DNA of 64,000 nucleotides from JBDUDK01 sp040002995 (GTDB taxonomy: Bacteria; Actinomycetota; Acidimicrobiia; Acidimicrobiales; Ilumatobacteraceae), in contig JBDUDK010000081.1 of NCBI GenBank assembly GCA_040002995.1, positions 24,224 through 88,223 on the forward strand. Reading direction: 5' to 3'. A program made the position numbers and the translations under genes. Shown in pieces: positions 1 to 9,500 of this stretch (positions within the stretch are counted from its first letter, which is position 1; each line of letters begins with the position of its first letter). The notes beneath the pieces are model-generated. The model searched no databases and had not been told where the DNA came from. It worked only from the letters and a program-made list of their open reading frames with translations.

Positions 1-546
1 GTGACAGCCGAGATCGACGATCGCGCCCCCTCCTGCCCGCGCGTCGTCCCAGAACCACGCGCTGTGTGGTCCCGGGTGGGCCTCACGGCTCCGTACCCAC
101 GTGACCGCACCGATGGCCGAGTTCCTTACCGCCGCGACGGCCTTGAGCGTCTTGGGGGTGTACACCAGATCTTCGAGGTAGCCGCCGAACACACCGGCTT
201 GTTCCACGGTCTCGAGGATGCGTCTCGCCTCCGCCGCGGTTCGGGCCAGCGGCTTCGTGCAGAGCACGGCCTTGCCCGCGGCCGCCGCCGCGGCGATCGC
301 CTCCTCGTGCATGTGGTTGGGCAGCCCCACGATCACAGTGTCGGTGTCGGGGTGCTGAACAGCCTGCTCGAGACTCGTCGTCGCGTGGGGGACGTCCCAC
401 CGATCCTTGAAGGCCGCGCCGCGCTCCGCTGAGCGTGAGTACACAACCTCCACGCGGTCACGGCCGCGCTGGCCGTGCAAGGTCATCGTGTAGAAGTCAC
501 CGATGAGGCCGGTGCCGAGCATGGTGACGCGATGCGACTGGGTCAC
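1..546 (-). CDS. Gfo/Idh/MocA family NAD(P)-dependent oxidoreductase, C-terminal part outside window
   Basis: Only the first 182 codons are inside the window; the gene runs off the left edge. The Rossmann dinucleotide motif GTGLIG lies at residues 11-16. The family Lys-Pro motif appears as CTKPLA near residue 96, and GGGAIVDLGCH ends the visible part, as expected for this family. Members are soluble sugar, inositol or similar dehydrogenases; the substrate cannot be told. The GTG start is chosen because a GGGGGAGGG ribosome site lies just upstream. It is divergent from the ankyrin gene, with 57 bp between starts. Confidence 0.88.
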   Translation of the reverse strand, partial: MTQSHRVTMLGTGLIGDFYTMTLHGQRGRDRVEVVYSRSAERGAAFKDRWDVPHATTSLEQAVQHPDTDTVIVGLPNHMHEEAIAAAAAAGKAVLCTKPLARTAAEARRILETVEQAGVFGGYLEDLVYTPKTLKAVAAVRNSAIGAVTWVRSREAHPGPHSAWFWDDARAGGGAIVDLGCH

Positions 547-591
547 TGGTAACCCTCCCCCGGGATCGTCCCGACGTTAACCACAGGGCGG

Positions 592-597
592 TACGTT
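592..597 (+). promoter_or_regulatory. Predicted -10 box (TACGTT) of a leaderless promoter
   Basis: TACGTT fits the TANNNT consensus and is followed by exactly 6 nt and then the ATG at 604. There is no Shine-Dalgarno sequence, so transcription would start at or next to the start codon. This is inferred from geometry, and no clear -35 was seen. Confidence 0.5.
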
Positions 598-603
598 CGT
601 TTG

Positions 604-1329
604 ATGGTGACGATCCCGACCGATGATCCGCGGGCCGTCGCGGCGGTCGAGGCGATCCAAACTGGCGATACGGAGGGGCTCAAGCGGCTGCTGCAGGAAT
701 ACCCCAAGCTCGCCACCGCCCGGCTCGGCACCGATCAGATGACGCGCACGCTCTTACACGTGGTGACCGATTGGCCCGGGCACTTTCCCAACGGTGCGGC
801 CAGCGTGCACGCGCTGGTCGACGCCGGTGCCGACGTGAACGCGAGGTTCGGTGGTCCGCACACTGAGACCCCGCTGCACTGGGCAGCGAGCAGCGACGAC
901 GTCGAAGTTCTCGACGCGCTCCTCGATGCCGGTGCCGACATCGAAACCCCGGGCGCTGTAATCGGCGGCGGGACCCCACTCGCCGATGCCACGGCGTTCG
1001 GCCAGTGGAACGCGGCTCGCCGACTTATCGAGCGCAACGCGCGGTCGACGCTTTGGGAGTCGGCGACGCTCGGCCTGATGGACCGCGTCGTCGCGTTCTT
1101 CGCGAGCGCGGCGCCGCCCGGATCCGAGAACGTCACGCATGCGTTCTGGGGCGCGTGTCACGGTGGGCAGCGCGCTTCGGCGGAGTACCTGCTTGAACGC
1201 GGCGCCGACATCAACTGGGTCGGCTGGGATGACCTGACACCGCTCGACGCCGCAAGACGCAGTGAGGCCGGCGATCTGGTCAGTTGGCTGAGGGAAAACG
1301 GCGCCCGGCCGGCCGCCGACTTTCGTTAG
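604..1329 (+). CDS. Ankyrin-repeat protein
   Basis: A 241-residue protein with no signal peptide or membrane segment. Ankyrin-type units include TPLHWAASSDDVEVLDALLD near residue 89, TPLADATAFGQWNAARRLI near 124, and a C-terminal unit with ERGADINW and TPLDAARR. Such repeats bind other proteins; no enzymatic domain is visible and the partner is unknown. The ATG at 604 is preferred over the TTG at 601 because of its spacing from the TACGTT box. Its stop interlocks with the stop of the convergent Clp-N gene through the sequence TTAG. Confidence 0.85.
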   Translation: MVTIPTDDPRAVAAVEAIQTGDTEGLKRLLQEYPKLATARLGTDQMTRTLLHVVTDWPGHFPNGAASVHALVDAGADVNARFGGPHTETPLHWAASSDDVEVLDALLDAGADIETPGAVIGGGTPLADATAFGQWNAARRLIERNARSTLWESATLGLMDRVVAFFASAAPPGSENVTHAFWGACHGGQRASAEYLLERGADINWVGWDDLTPLDAARRSEAGDLVSWLRENGARPAADFR

Positions 1330-1910
1330 AGCGCGAGGCGGCGACGAAGGTCTTCTTCGAGGAGCGCCACATCGCCGATCTGTTCGGTGACGAGTTCGGC
1401 GGCCAGGCCCTTGCGATCGTCCAGCAACCCGAGCAAGAGGTAGCCATCATCGGCTTGAGCGTGGCCCGCCGCATCGGCCTGCTTCACGGCCAGTTCGAAC
1501 GAACGCTTCAGCCTTGGTGTGACGCCCATTTCACCGAGCAGGATCGAACGGCACGAGCCGTGCCGCTGTCGAATCCATCTTCGGCGACGCGTGGGCCGCG
1601 CCGCTTGCACCGCGTCAGGCCCGAGGGTGCGCTCGACGGTCTGGCGGACGGCCTGGAGATCGATGCCCAGTGTTCGGAGAAGCGTCGCATCGTCGGACGG
1701 TGGACCCGCCAGCCGTCGCGTCAAGCCCTCGCGAAGCCGGACCGTCTCGATGCCGCACTCGTGAAGCGCGCTGCCCGCGGTTGTGTCAGGCCGAGCGCTG
1801 AGCGCGATGAGCATGTGCTCGGTACCGATGTAGTTATGGCCGAGACTGCGGGCCTCAATCTGCGCGTTCTCAACCGCATCGAGCACCGAGGATGTGAACC
1901 GTTCGAACAT
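1326..1910 (-). CDS. Clp N-terminal-domain protein (no ATPase)
   Basis: A 194-residue protein with the two repeats of the ClpA/ClpC N-terminal adaptor and substrate-binding domain. The first begins MFERFTSSVLDAVENAQ and contains YIGTEHMLIAL; the second contains DDGYLLLGLLDDRKGL. No Walker motifs follow, so this is a stand-alone N-domain and not a Clp chaperone. Such proteins can bind substrates or adaptors of the Clp protease. The start overlaps the stop of the upstream HTH gene by one base (TGATG), which implies translational coupling and joint function. Confidence 0.85.
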   Translation of the reverse strand: MFERFTSSVLDAVENAQIEARSLGHNYIGTEHMLIALSARPDTTAGSALHECGIETVRLREGLTRRLAGPPSDDATLLRTLGIDLQAVRQTVERTLGPDAVQAARPTRRRRWIRQRHGSCRSILLGEMGVTPRLKRSFELAVKQADAAGHAQADDGYLLLGLLDDRKGLAAELVTEQIGDVALLEEDLRRRLAL

Positions 1911-2146
1911 CAGCGCCGCCGCCGTCTCAGGACAACGCCACCGGCGTGTTTCTTGTGCGCGGCCTGCCGGGAGACGCCGAGGACGTCGGCGATGGCCTGC
2001 CACGACATGCCCTCGGCTCGCGCGTGGTGCACGTGGGCGGCTTCCAGCTCTTCCACAAGGCGCCGCAGCGCAGCCACGGCGCTCAGGCCGACAGTGCGGT
2101 CGCGGCTATCGAGCTCTCGGGCCAGCTGTTGCAACTCTTTGGCCAC
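1910..2146 (-). CDS. Small helix-turn-helix protein
   Basis: A 78-residue protein. A helix-turn-helix with the pattern SWQAIADVLGVSRQAAHKK lies near residues 47-65 and resembles sigma-70 region 4-like DNA-binding helices. The N-terminal half is a charged, probably helical or coiled segment. It is read first in an operon with the stand-alone Clp-N protein, so it may be a regulator whose stability or activity that protein controls (inference). The GTG start lies 6 nt after a TAAGCT box, consistent with leaderless translation. Confidence 0.8.
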   Translation of the reverse strand: MAKELQQLARELDSRDRTVGLSAVAALRRLVEELEAAHVHHARAEGMSWQAIADVLGVSRQAAHKKHAGGVVLRRRRR

Positions 2147-2152
2147 GGTGTC

Positions 2153-2158
2153 AGCTTA
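2153..2158 (-). promoter_or_regulatory. Predicted leaderless -10 box (TAAGCT) for the HTH/Clp-N operon
   Basis: On the minus strand TAAGCT is followed by 6 nt and the GTG start at 2146. No ribosome site is present. It lies about 20 bp from the divergent promoter at 2181. Confidence 0.45.
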
Positions 2159-2180
2159 AGTTGACAGAGAACCCGTTGTC

Positions 2181-2186
2181 TAGGAT
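2181..2186 (+). promoter_or_regulatory. Predicted -10 box (TAGGAT) for the DUF1326-DUF2182 operon
   Basis: TAGGAT lies 27 bp before the ATG at 2214. A perfect TTGACA is present at 2161-2166, but its 14-bp spacing is shorter than the usual 16-18. AGGAGGTGG just before the ATG is a strong ribosome site, so this transcript has a leader. Confidence 0.4.
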
Positions 2187-2213
2187 CGTGAGACCATCAC
2201 CAGGAGGTGGAGC

Positions 2214-2813
2214 ATGCCCTTCCAGATCGAGGGAACCTACGTCGAGAACTGCACCTGCGATGTGATCTGTCCGTGTACGTGGAGCGGTATGTCCCGCGCG
2301 GCGACGCACGACCGTTGCAAGTTCGTCCTGGTCCTTCATATCGATCGGGGCCAAATTGACGGGGTCGACGTCAGCGGCCTGTCGGTCGGCATGATTGCGG
2401 ACACGCCTGCCGTGATGAGCACCGGAGGTTGGCGGTTGGGCATCCTGCTCGACGAAGCCGCCAATGGCGAGCAGCTCGACCGGTTGCGGCGGTTCATGGG
2501 CGGTGAGTTCGGCGGGGTCCCCGCGGCGCTCGGGCCACTCGTGGGCGAGATACTCGGTGAGGTCGTCGCACCGATCGTGTTCCGAGACGAGGACGGCCAA
2601 CACACGCTCAAGATCGGCGACGATGTCGCCGTCACAGTCGCCGACATCGTGAGCCCCAATATCGGACCGGTCGAACTGCACAATGTGGCTCACCCCGTGA
2701 ACACCGTTCTTACCGTCGGCGAAGGTGTCGGCTCGCGTATTTCGTTACTCGGCGTCGACTTCTCCGGCGACGGCACCGCAGGCTTCTCCTCGCCGTTCTC
2801 GTGGGCCGCGTGA
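2214..2813 (+). CDS. DUF1326 domain protein (first copy)
   Basis: A 199-residue protein that starts with the DUF1326 signature YVENCTCDVICPC (residues 9-21), whose clustered cysteines suggest metal binding. The rest is a predicted beta-rich domain without a signal peptide. A strong AGGAGGTGG ribosome site supports the ATG. It is the first gene of a three-gene operon with 4-bp overlaps: DUF1326, DUF2182 membrane protein, DUF1326. The biochemical role of DUF1326 is not established; a metal-related role with the membrane protein is inference. Confidence 0.88.
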   Translation: MPFQIEGTYVENCTCDVICPCTWSGMSRAATHDRCKFVLVLHIDRGQIDGVDVSGLSVGMIADTPAVMSTGGWRLGILLDEAANGEQLDRLRRFMGGEFGGVPAALGPLVGEILGEVVAPIVFRDEDGQHTLKIGDDVAVTVADIVSPNIGPVELHNVAHPVNTVLTVGEGVGSRISLLGVDFSGDGTAGFSSPFSWAA

Positions 2814-3589
2814 CGGAGCCAGCGTCAATCGTCGCGGCCCCGCCGCCGCGACTGTCGATCGCCGAGACATCGTCGCTTTTGCTCGTGGCCGCGGCGGCAT
2901 GGGTCGTCACCATCGTTATTGCGCGCGACATGGGCGTGATGCCCGGCACAATGGGGCTCGGTATCGGCGCGTTCCTCGGTGTGTGGGCGCTGATGATGTC
3001 GGCGATGATGCTGCCGTCGATCGCGCCACTGGCGTCGCTCTACTCGCGGACGATGCGTGACCATCGACCGCGTCGGTTGGGGCTGCTCGCGCTCGGCTAC
3101 GTCGGGGCGTGGACGGCCGTGGGGCTGGTGGCGTTCGGCCTCGCCGCCGGTGGCGACCGGCTTGCGCAGCACGCGCCGGGCTGGGCTCAAGCGGCGGCGG
3201 TGGGCACGTGTTTCGCCTGCGGGATGTACCAGATGACTTCGCTCAAGGACCGCTGCCTCCAGAAATGCCGCTCGCCCTTGGGGCATCTCTTGCACTACGC
3301 GTCATTCCGCGGGACGTTGGCGGATTTCCGCGTGGGTCTTCACCACGGTGCATGGTGCGTGGCGTGCTGCTGGGCGCTGATGGTGTTGCTGGTTACGTTC
3401 GGCGTCATGAGTGTGGTGGCGATGCTCGTCCTCGCCGCGGTGATCATTCTGGAGAAGGTGCTGTTGCCCGGGCGCTGGTTTTCCTTCAGTGTCGGGATCG
3501 TTGCCGTCGCGCTGGGCATCGCGATCTGGGTCCACCCGTCGTTGGCCGGCGGCCTCCATGCCCCGACCGATGCGGAGATGATGATGTGA
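2810..3589 (+). CDS. DUF2182 family predicted metal-binding integral membrane protein
   Basis: A protein of about 259 residues with roughly six to seven membrane segments. It carries the DUF2182 hallmarks: ALMMSAMMLPS in an early helix, a CFACGMYQ segment, and later WCVACCWALM followed by a glycine/methionine-rich helix ending ILEK. Met- and Cys-rich membrane helices suggest transition-metal (for example copper) handling, but the function is unproven. GTG at 2810 is chosen because it forms the 4-bp GTGA overlap with the preceding stop; a GTG at 2801 is also possible. Confidence 0.87.
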   Translation: MTEPASIVAAPPPRLSIAETSSLLLVAAAAWVVTIVIARDMGVMPGTMGLGIGAFLGVWALMMSAMMLPSIAPLASLYSRTMRDHRPRRLGLLALGYVGAWTAVGLVAFGLAAGGDRLAQHAPGWAQAAAVGTCFACGMYQMTSLKDRCLQKCRSPLGHLLHYASFRGTLADFRVGLHHGAWCVACCWALMVLLVTFGVMSVVAMLVLAAVIILEKVLLPGRWFSFSVGIVAVALGIAIWVHPSLAGGLHAPTDAEMMM

Positions 3590-4215
3590 GCGCGGCCGTG
3601 TCGGTTCCAGTCGACTGGAGAGCGCGAGGCTCCTATTTCGAAGGCTGCAACTGCGAGGCGATCTGCCCGTGCCGCAGCGTGCGCGGCGCGCCTGGGGGAC
3701 CGTCAACCTATGGGGAGTGCTACGGCGCGCTCTCGTGGCACGTCCATGAGGGCCATGCCGACGGCATCGATCTCGCCGATCGCCTCGTCGTGATGACCCT
3801 GAGGTATTACGACAAGGTGCAACCGTCCACCCGATGGGATGTGGTGCTTTACGTCGACGACCGCGCCGACGACGCACAGGCGGAGGCGTTGGCCGCGATC
3901 TTCTTGGGGCGAGCCGGGGGAACCGTTGCCGACCAGTACGGGCGCGCCATCGGGGAGGTCCACGCCGTGCGCCGTGCCCACATCACCGTCGAGCACGTCA
4001 AGGTGCGCAAGCGCATCGCCGTCGCCGGGTACATCACCGTCGAGGCGGAGGAGCCGGCCAGCGAACCGGGCGAGGTGGCGTGCGGTATCCCTGGTCTCGA
4101 CCGGCCCGGTATCGAGCTCTTCAACGACATCGCCCGTTCCGACGACCCGTTGCTGCGTTGGGAAGTGCGCGGCCGCGGGGCGTCGTTTGCCTCCGACTTC
4201 GACTACCGCTCCTAA
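3586..4215 (+). CDS. DUF1326 domain protein (second copy)
   Basis: A 209-residue protein starting at a GTG that overlaps the DUF2182 stop by 4 bp. It has the signature YFEGCNCEAICPC near residues 15-27, paralogous to the first gene of the operon but clearly diverged elsewhere. A further cysteine lies in the sequence EVACGIPG. Two DUF1326 copies flanking one DUF2182 gene suggest the two soluble proteins act with the membrane protein, perhaps as subunits or metal donor and acceptor (inference). Its stop interlocks with that of the DUF885 gene (CTAA). Confidence 0.87.
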   Translation: MSAAVSVPVDWRARGSYFEGCNCEAICPCRSVRGAPGGPSTYGECYGALSWHVHEGHADGIDLADRLVVMTLRYYDKVQPSTRWDVVLYVDDRADDAQAEALAAIFLGRAGGTVADQYGRAIGEVHAVRRAHITVEHVKVRKRIAVAGYITVEAEEPASEPGEVACGIPGLDRPGIELFNDIARSDDPLLRWEVRGRGASFASDFDYRS

Positions 4216-5879
4216 CGAGCGGGCGAACTCGCGATCCAGTTGTCGACGGTTTGAGCCAGCACGTCGAATGGGGTCATGCCCTGGCCGAGGACGACGTCGT
4301 GAAATCCCTGCAGCGAAAACCGCTCGCCCAGGCGGGCGGCGGCATGGCGACGGAGACGTTCTATCTCGAGGCGACCGATCATGTAGCTCGTCGCCTGGCC
4401 AGGATTGCCGATGTAGCGGTCGACTTCGATCTCGCAGTTCTCACGGTCCTGTGCGGTGTGACCAAGTACGAACTCGACGGCCTGCTCACGCGTCCAACCC
4501 ATCGCGTGGAGACCAGTGTCGGCGACGAGACGGGCGGCGCGGATGGAGTCCGCGGAGAGCATGCCCATGCGGTGGAGCGGCGAGCTGTATAGCGACATTT
4601 CGTCGGCGAGCCGCTCGGCGTAGAGCCCCCACCCTTCGCTATAGCTCATGACCTCGAGCTCGCCGACGATCGGATGAAGGTCGAGCTCATTGGCCAAGGC
4701 GACCTGGAAGTGGTGGCCAGGAACGGACTCATGAAACGTGACCGACTCGAGCTGGTAGCGACCCCAAGCGGCGGGATTCGCGGTGTTGAAGAAGAACCTG
4801 CCCCCTCGGACGCCGTCCGGTGACGGCCCCGTGTAGAAGGCCATCGGGCCGGACGTGACCGCGGTCGCGGTGCACGTTGCCCGCGGCACCCGGCTGAACC
4901 ACCGCGGCGCCTCGGCCTCGGCGCGCGCAAGCACCGCGGTTGCGTCGCGGACGATCTCGTCGGCGCTCGCATAACGGAGGCTGCCGTCGCTACGGAGTTG
5001 TTCGCGCACCTGTACAGGATCACCGACGCCGAGCACCGCGCGGCCAAGGTTGGCGTACTCGTCGTCGAGCCGCTCGAGTTGGTCGAGTCCGATTTGATGG
5101 ACCGTCGCGGCTGTGAGGTCGGTCGACGTCGATGACCAGAGGAGTGCGGCGTATCCCTCCTCACCGCCCGGGAGGATGCACACGCCTGCGTGTGCATCCG
5201 AGCGGGCCACCCCCAGCACCTCGTCCCGCAGCACATCGCGCACACGCGCCAGCGCCGGCCGTACTGCGTCGCGGATCGCGTCGAGGACTTCGGCCCGCCA
5301 AACGTCGATCTCTTCGGGTGACGCCTCGATCGGCGGCGACTGCGAAGTCAAAGGGTCGTCGGCGACCTCGGTGGCCAGCAGCACGTCGTACGCGGCCAGG
5401 GCGTTCGAGACGCCTCTCGCGGTCGCCACCCGGCCCACGGCGAGACCTTCGCGTAGACCCGAGATCCAACCGTCGACGAATCCCGGCAGGGCCCGCAGTT
5501 TGGTGACGTAGCCCTGCCCGTGTTGACGAGTGACCAACGTGTAGCCCGGCACCAACACGGACAACCACGCGGAGAAGGGAAACGAACCCGCGACGAGCGA
5601 CAGATCCCGTGTGTACGGCAGGCCGGCGGCGGTGGCCCGGGCACTGAAGCCCAACGCGCCGAGCACCGTCAGTTGTTTGTCGTCGAGGTCCTTCCTTTGC
5701 AGGGTCTCGGCCTGCTGCGCGAAAGCTGAGAGCCGGGCAATTCGATCGGCAACGCCAGTCGCACTCAGGTCTTCCCAGTGCTCGATCTGCTCGACGTCAC
5801 CCCGGTCGACGTTCCAGAGCTGCTCCGTGCCGCGGTAATAGTCCCAATAGTCGTCCGCGAGGTCCCACACGTCCGACAC
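4212..5879 (-). CDS. DUF885 family metallopeptidase-like protein
   Basis: A 555-residue soluble protein with the family zinc-site motif FHESVPGHHFQ near residue 380 and a downstream SYSEGWGLYAERL segment, both typical of DUF885 proteins. DUF885 proteins are treated as gluzincin-like metallopeptidases, but substrates are mostly unknown. No signal peptide is visible, so it should be cytoplasmic. The GTG start overlaps the TAG of the upstream TIGR03086-like gene (TAGTG), so the two are co-translated. Confidence 0.88.
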   Translation of the reverse strand: MSDVWDLADDYWDYYRGTEQLWNVDRGDVEQIEHWEDLSATGVADRIARLSAFAQQAETLQRKDLDDKQLTVLGALGFSARATAAGLPYTRDLSLVAGSFPFSAWLSVLVPGYTLVTRQHGQGYVTKLRALPGFVDGWISGLREGLAVGRVATARGVSNALAAYDVLLATEVADDPLTSQSPPIEASPEEIDVWRAEVLDAIRDAVRPALARVRDVLRDEVLGVARSDAHAGVCILPGGEEGYAALLWSSTSTDLTAATVHQIGLDQLERLDDEYANLGRAVLGVGDPVQVREQLRSDGSLRYASADEIVRDATAVLARAEAEAPRWFSRVPRATCTATAVTSGPMAFYTGPSPDGVRGGRFFFNTANPAAWGRYQLESVTFHESVPGHHFQVALANELDLHPIVGELEVMSYSEGWGLYAERLADEMSLYSSPLHRMGMLSADSIRAARLVADTGLHAMGWTREQAVEFVLGHTAQDRENCEIEVDRYIGNPGQATSYMIGRLEIERLRRHAAARLGERFSLQGFHDVVLGQGMTPFDVLAQTVDNWIASSPAR

Positions 5880-6337
5880 TATGGACGGCGACCGGTGAAC
5901 GCGATGAGCTTGGTCTGTTCATCGGCATCGAGCGTCTCATCGAGTCCCGTCGCTCGCGCCAGGTCCCAGGTGTGTACGAGGACGTCGCCGAGGCCGAACG
6001 TCGCGACCGTGTCGTCGAGTCGGTAGCGGCCGGCGCGCATGTCGAACTCGCGTGCCGAGATCTCGGGATCGTCGAGTGCCGCCTGGATCGCTCGGTCGAC
6101 AACCTCCCACGCGCCGGAGGGGTCATCGTCGACCGACGGGATGGTCGGGACGTCGACGCCGGCGCCGCCGAGGAAGAACCCTGGCATCCAGTCGACCATG
6201 TGGCGCACGACATCGCGGGCGACCCAGCCCTCGCACGGCGCGGGGTTGTCCCACGCGTCGTCGGGTACCGACCGGGCTCGCCCCGTGAACTGCTCGGCGA
6301 CCCTTCGGTAACGCTTGGAGATCTCGCCCGCCGCCAA
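5879..6337 (-). CDS. TIGR03086 / maleylpyruvate-isomerase-like metal-binding (DinB-fold) protein
   Basis: A 152-residue protein with the DinB/MDMPI pattern PAPCEGWVARDVVRHMVDW, then GDVLVHTWDLARATG, and a C-terminus ending AFTGRRP as in TIGR03086 proteins. The His residues in DVVRHMVDW and VLVHTWD are expected metal ligands. Related proteins are mycothiol-dependent isomerases or transferases in actinobacteria; the actual substrate is unknown. A TTG start is used; a TAGCTT box at 6345-6350 sits 7 nt upstream, suggesting leaderless expression. The 6338-6551 gap holds only this candidate promoter and unremarkable sequence. Confidence 0.8.
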   Translation of the reverse strand: MAAGEISKRYRRVAEQFTGRARSVPDDAWDNPAPCEGWVARDVVRHMVDWMPGFFLGGAGVDVPTIPSVDDDPSGAWEVVDRAIQAALDDPEISAREFDMRAGRYRLDDTVATFGLGDVLVHTWDLARATGLDETLDADEQTKLIAFTGRRP

Positions 6338-6551
6338 GGTGACGAAGCTATTCCCCCAGCCGTTCCAACCAGGAATACGGCCCGAATTGGGCGGTTTGCC
6401 TTTTCCAGACGAGATATACCGGCCGTCTTGTTGACCCGGCCCGAAGCACTGTCTAATTCCGGGCTCGCCGCCGCGTTCGCCCAGGGTTTGGAGTTTGCGT
6501 GTCGCCGCACTCGAGTACCTGCCCCTGAGCTTCGGCAGCCATCACTGGAAG

Positions 6552-9500
6552 CTAACGCTGGCTCGACCTTCGAGTTGCTTCGGCGGCGAGCTCGGCGCGG
6601 GTCCGGATTCCGAGCTTGGTGAAGACATGTTCGAGGTGCGTCTTCACTGTGGCGCGGCCCATCAAGAGCCGTTCCGCGATCTGCGGATTCGTGAGACCCT
6701 CCGACGCCAATGCCACCACCTGCAGTTCGGTGGGCGTGAGGCTGGCCCAACCGTGATGAGGTCGTTTCCGCTCGCCACGCGCGCGGCGCGCATACGCGGC
6801 GGCCTCGCGCCAGTCGAGGTTGCCGCCTTCGGTTTCTGCCGCGCCGGCGTCGTCGCCCAGCGCAGCGAACGCTGACGCTCGCGCTTTTGCGACGGTGCGC
6901 TCCTCGAAGCTAAAACGCCACTGATAACCGGTTTCGTCGCGCAGACGCTCTGCGGCGCCGAAGAGCCGTAGGCATTCATTCCAACTCTCGGCTCCAGCCG
7001 CCGCGGTCGCCAAACCTTCGAGCGCGTCGACCGCGATGAGCCTGAGCCCTTGGTCGAGAGCGATGCCAAGAGCGTCGTGCCAGCGATCCTCATCGCCCGT
7101 GGCCGCCGCTTCGAGCGCGACTGCTACCGCCTGGGGGTGGATACGTTCGGTCGCCCGCGCGCGAGCCAGCTCGACGACGGTGCCGGCATGGCCCGCGTCC
7201 AGGGCTTCGCGACCCATGAGCCAGAGCGTCCACGGAGTTGGCGTGACGATTGTGGAAAGTTCCGACTCGGGAGACGCGCTCTTCTCGCCCTCGAAGAGCC
7301 GCAGCCGATGTTGGGCATTGCCGCTCCAGACAGCGGCTCCAGGGGTTCGCCGTAGAGCCCGCTCGCCGGCGGCCGCCGCGAAACGAAGCGCGGTTTCGTT
7401 TCGCGCGAGGAGCGCCGCGAAGCTCAAGTCGCGTACGGCGTCACTCCAGTTTGTGAAAAGGGGCTGGTCGAGACAGCTCCTGGCGGCTTCGATCGCCCGT
7501 GGGAGATCGCCGGTCGAGCAGGCGAGGGCGGCTTCGTTCGTGCGGGCCGAGTCGCGCAGGTTTCGTACTCCGCTCGCCGCCGCGGCGGCCGATGCCTCGG
7601 CGACAAGCGTCCCTGCCGCGGCTGGCTCATTCTCCGCGTAGTCGTACGCGATCACGCCCGTCAACCACGTTTCGACATAACGGTCGCCGCGTTGGCGAGC
7701 CAACTCTCGCGTGGCGAGGTTGATCTCTGGAGATTGCTCAATGCGCGCGAGGGCGCTGTGATAGTCGTCGCCCATGCGGTCGGCGACCCGCTCGAGCCGC
7801 TGAAGCACCTCCTTCATCGCTTGGGGTCCCCTCGCGTCGAAATGCAGAAAGGAGGAGCGGAAGGCCGCCTCTAGCCAGGCGACCCCATACCTCTCGGCGT
7901 ACTCGTCGGTCAGCAGGTGGTCGGCCGCGAACATGGCGTCACCGGCTCGACCCGAGCCGTCCCAAGCCCTCGAAATGTCGCGCAGGAGGCGCAGGCCCAG
8001 CGGCGGGTCGGCAACGCTCCAGTCGAGCGCGGCTTTGAGGTTGCCGTGGAAGTCCTCGATCTCCTCCAGCACTTCGTCGGTCGGCATGGCACCACGGGGT
8101 TCGAGCCAGCCCGCCCACCAAGCGGCGTGGGCGTCGCGCATCGTGGTCAGCTCGCCGGCGGCGCGAGCCCGGTCGAGTGCGAAGATGCGCAGCGTCTCGA
8201 GCAATCGGTACCGCGGCTCGCCGCGCGGACCGTCGCCGACAACCAAGAGACTCTTGTCGACGAGCCGGCTCATCAGTTCGAACACTTCAGCCAACTCGAG
8301 GTCACCACCAGCGGAGACGACTGACTCGGCGGCCTCGAGGGGGAATGGTCCGGCGAACACACCAAGGCGCCGGAAGGTGATGCGCTCGGCATCGTCGAGC
8401 CGTTCGTGGCTCCAATCGACCGACGCGGTGAGGGTCTGTTGACGAGCCATCACGGTGCGCGCCCCTCCTGTGAGGAGACGGAAACGATCGTCGAGCTCCG
8501 AAGCAATGCGTTCGACCGACAGCTGTCGGCACCGGGCCGCGGCGAGCTCGAGGGCGAGAGGAATCCCGTCGAGCCGGTGACATATCTGTGCCAGTGCCGG
8601 GGCGTTCGCGTCGGTGACGGAGAACGACGGTCGAGCTCGACGAGCTCGCTCGACGAAGAGGATGACGGCGTCGTATTGCGACAGCGTCGGGACGTCAAGG
8701 CCGTGCTCAGGACCAGGGCACCTCATCGACGGCACTCGCCACGTGATCTCGCCAGGAACGCCCAGCGGTTCGCGGCTCGTCGTCAGCACCGATGCGGACG
8801 GATTCGCGGCGAGCAGTTCGGCGACCAAAGCCGCGCAACCCTCGATGAGATGCTCACAGTTGTCGAGGACAAGAAGCGCCGACTGCTCGCCGAGTTCGAC
8901 CGCGAGCTGGTGGCTCACCGGAGCGCCAGGCGTCTCGCGGGCGCCCAGAGCAGCTAGCGAGGCCCGACCGACCGCATCGTGTTCGGCGAGGGGCGCCAGC
9001 TCCACCCACCACACCCCTCCCGGATATCGGTCGAGCACCTCTGCCGCGACGGCGAGAGCCAGCCGTGTCTTACCTACTCCGGCCGAACCGGTGAGAGTGA
9101 CGAGTCGATCGCTGGTCAACAGGGCACAGAGCTCGGCGATCTCGCCGGTCCGTCCAACCAGCGGCGTCAGCTGTACGGGTAGGTTGTGCCGAAACCTTTC
9201 GAGCGACCGCAGCGGCGGAAAATCGAGCCGCAGGTCCGATTGGGTCATTTGCCAAATGTGCTCAGGGCGTCCAAGGTCCTTGAGGCGGTGCATACCCAAG
9301 TCGACGAGAGTGGCGCCGGCAGGTAAACGTTCCGTCACGAGCGCGGCTGTCACGGCGGACACCAGCACCTGACCACCGTGCCCCGCGGCTCGGATCCGCG
9401 CGCAGCGGTTCAGCGCGTGGCCCAGGTAACTGCCCTCGCTGCGCACCTGCGCCTCGCCGGTGTGGACAGCGATGCGTATTCGGAGATCGGCACCGTCGGG

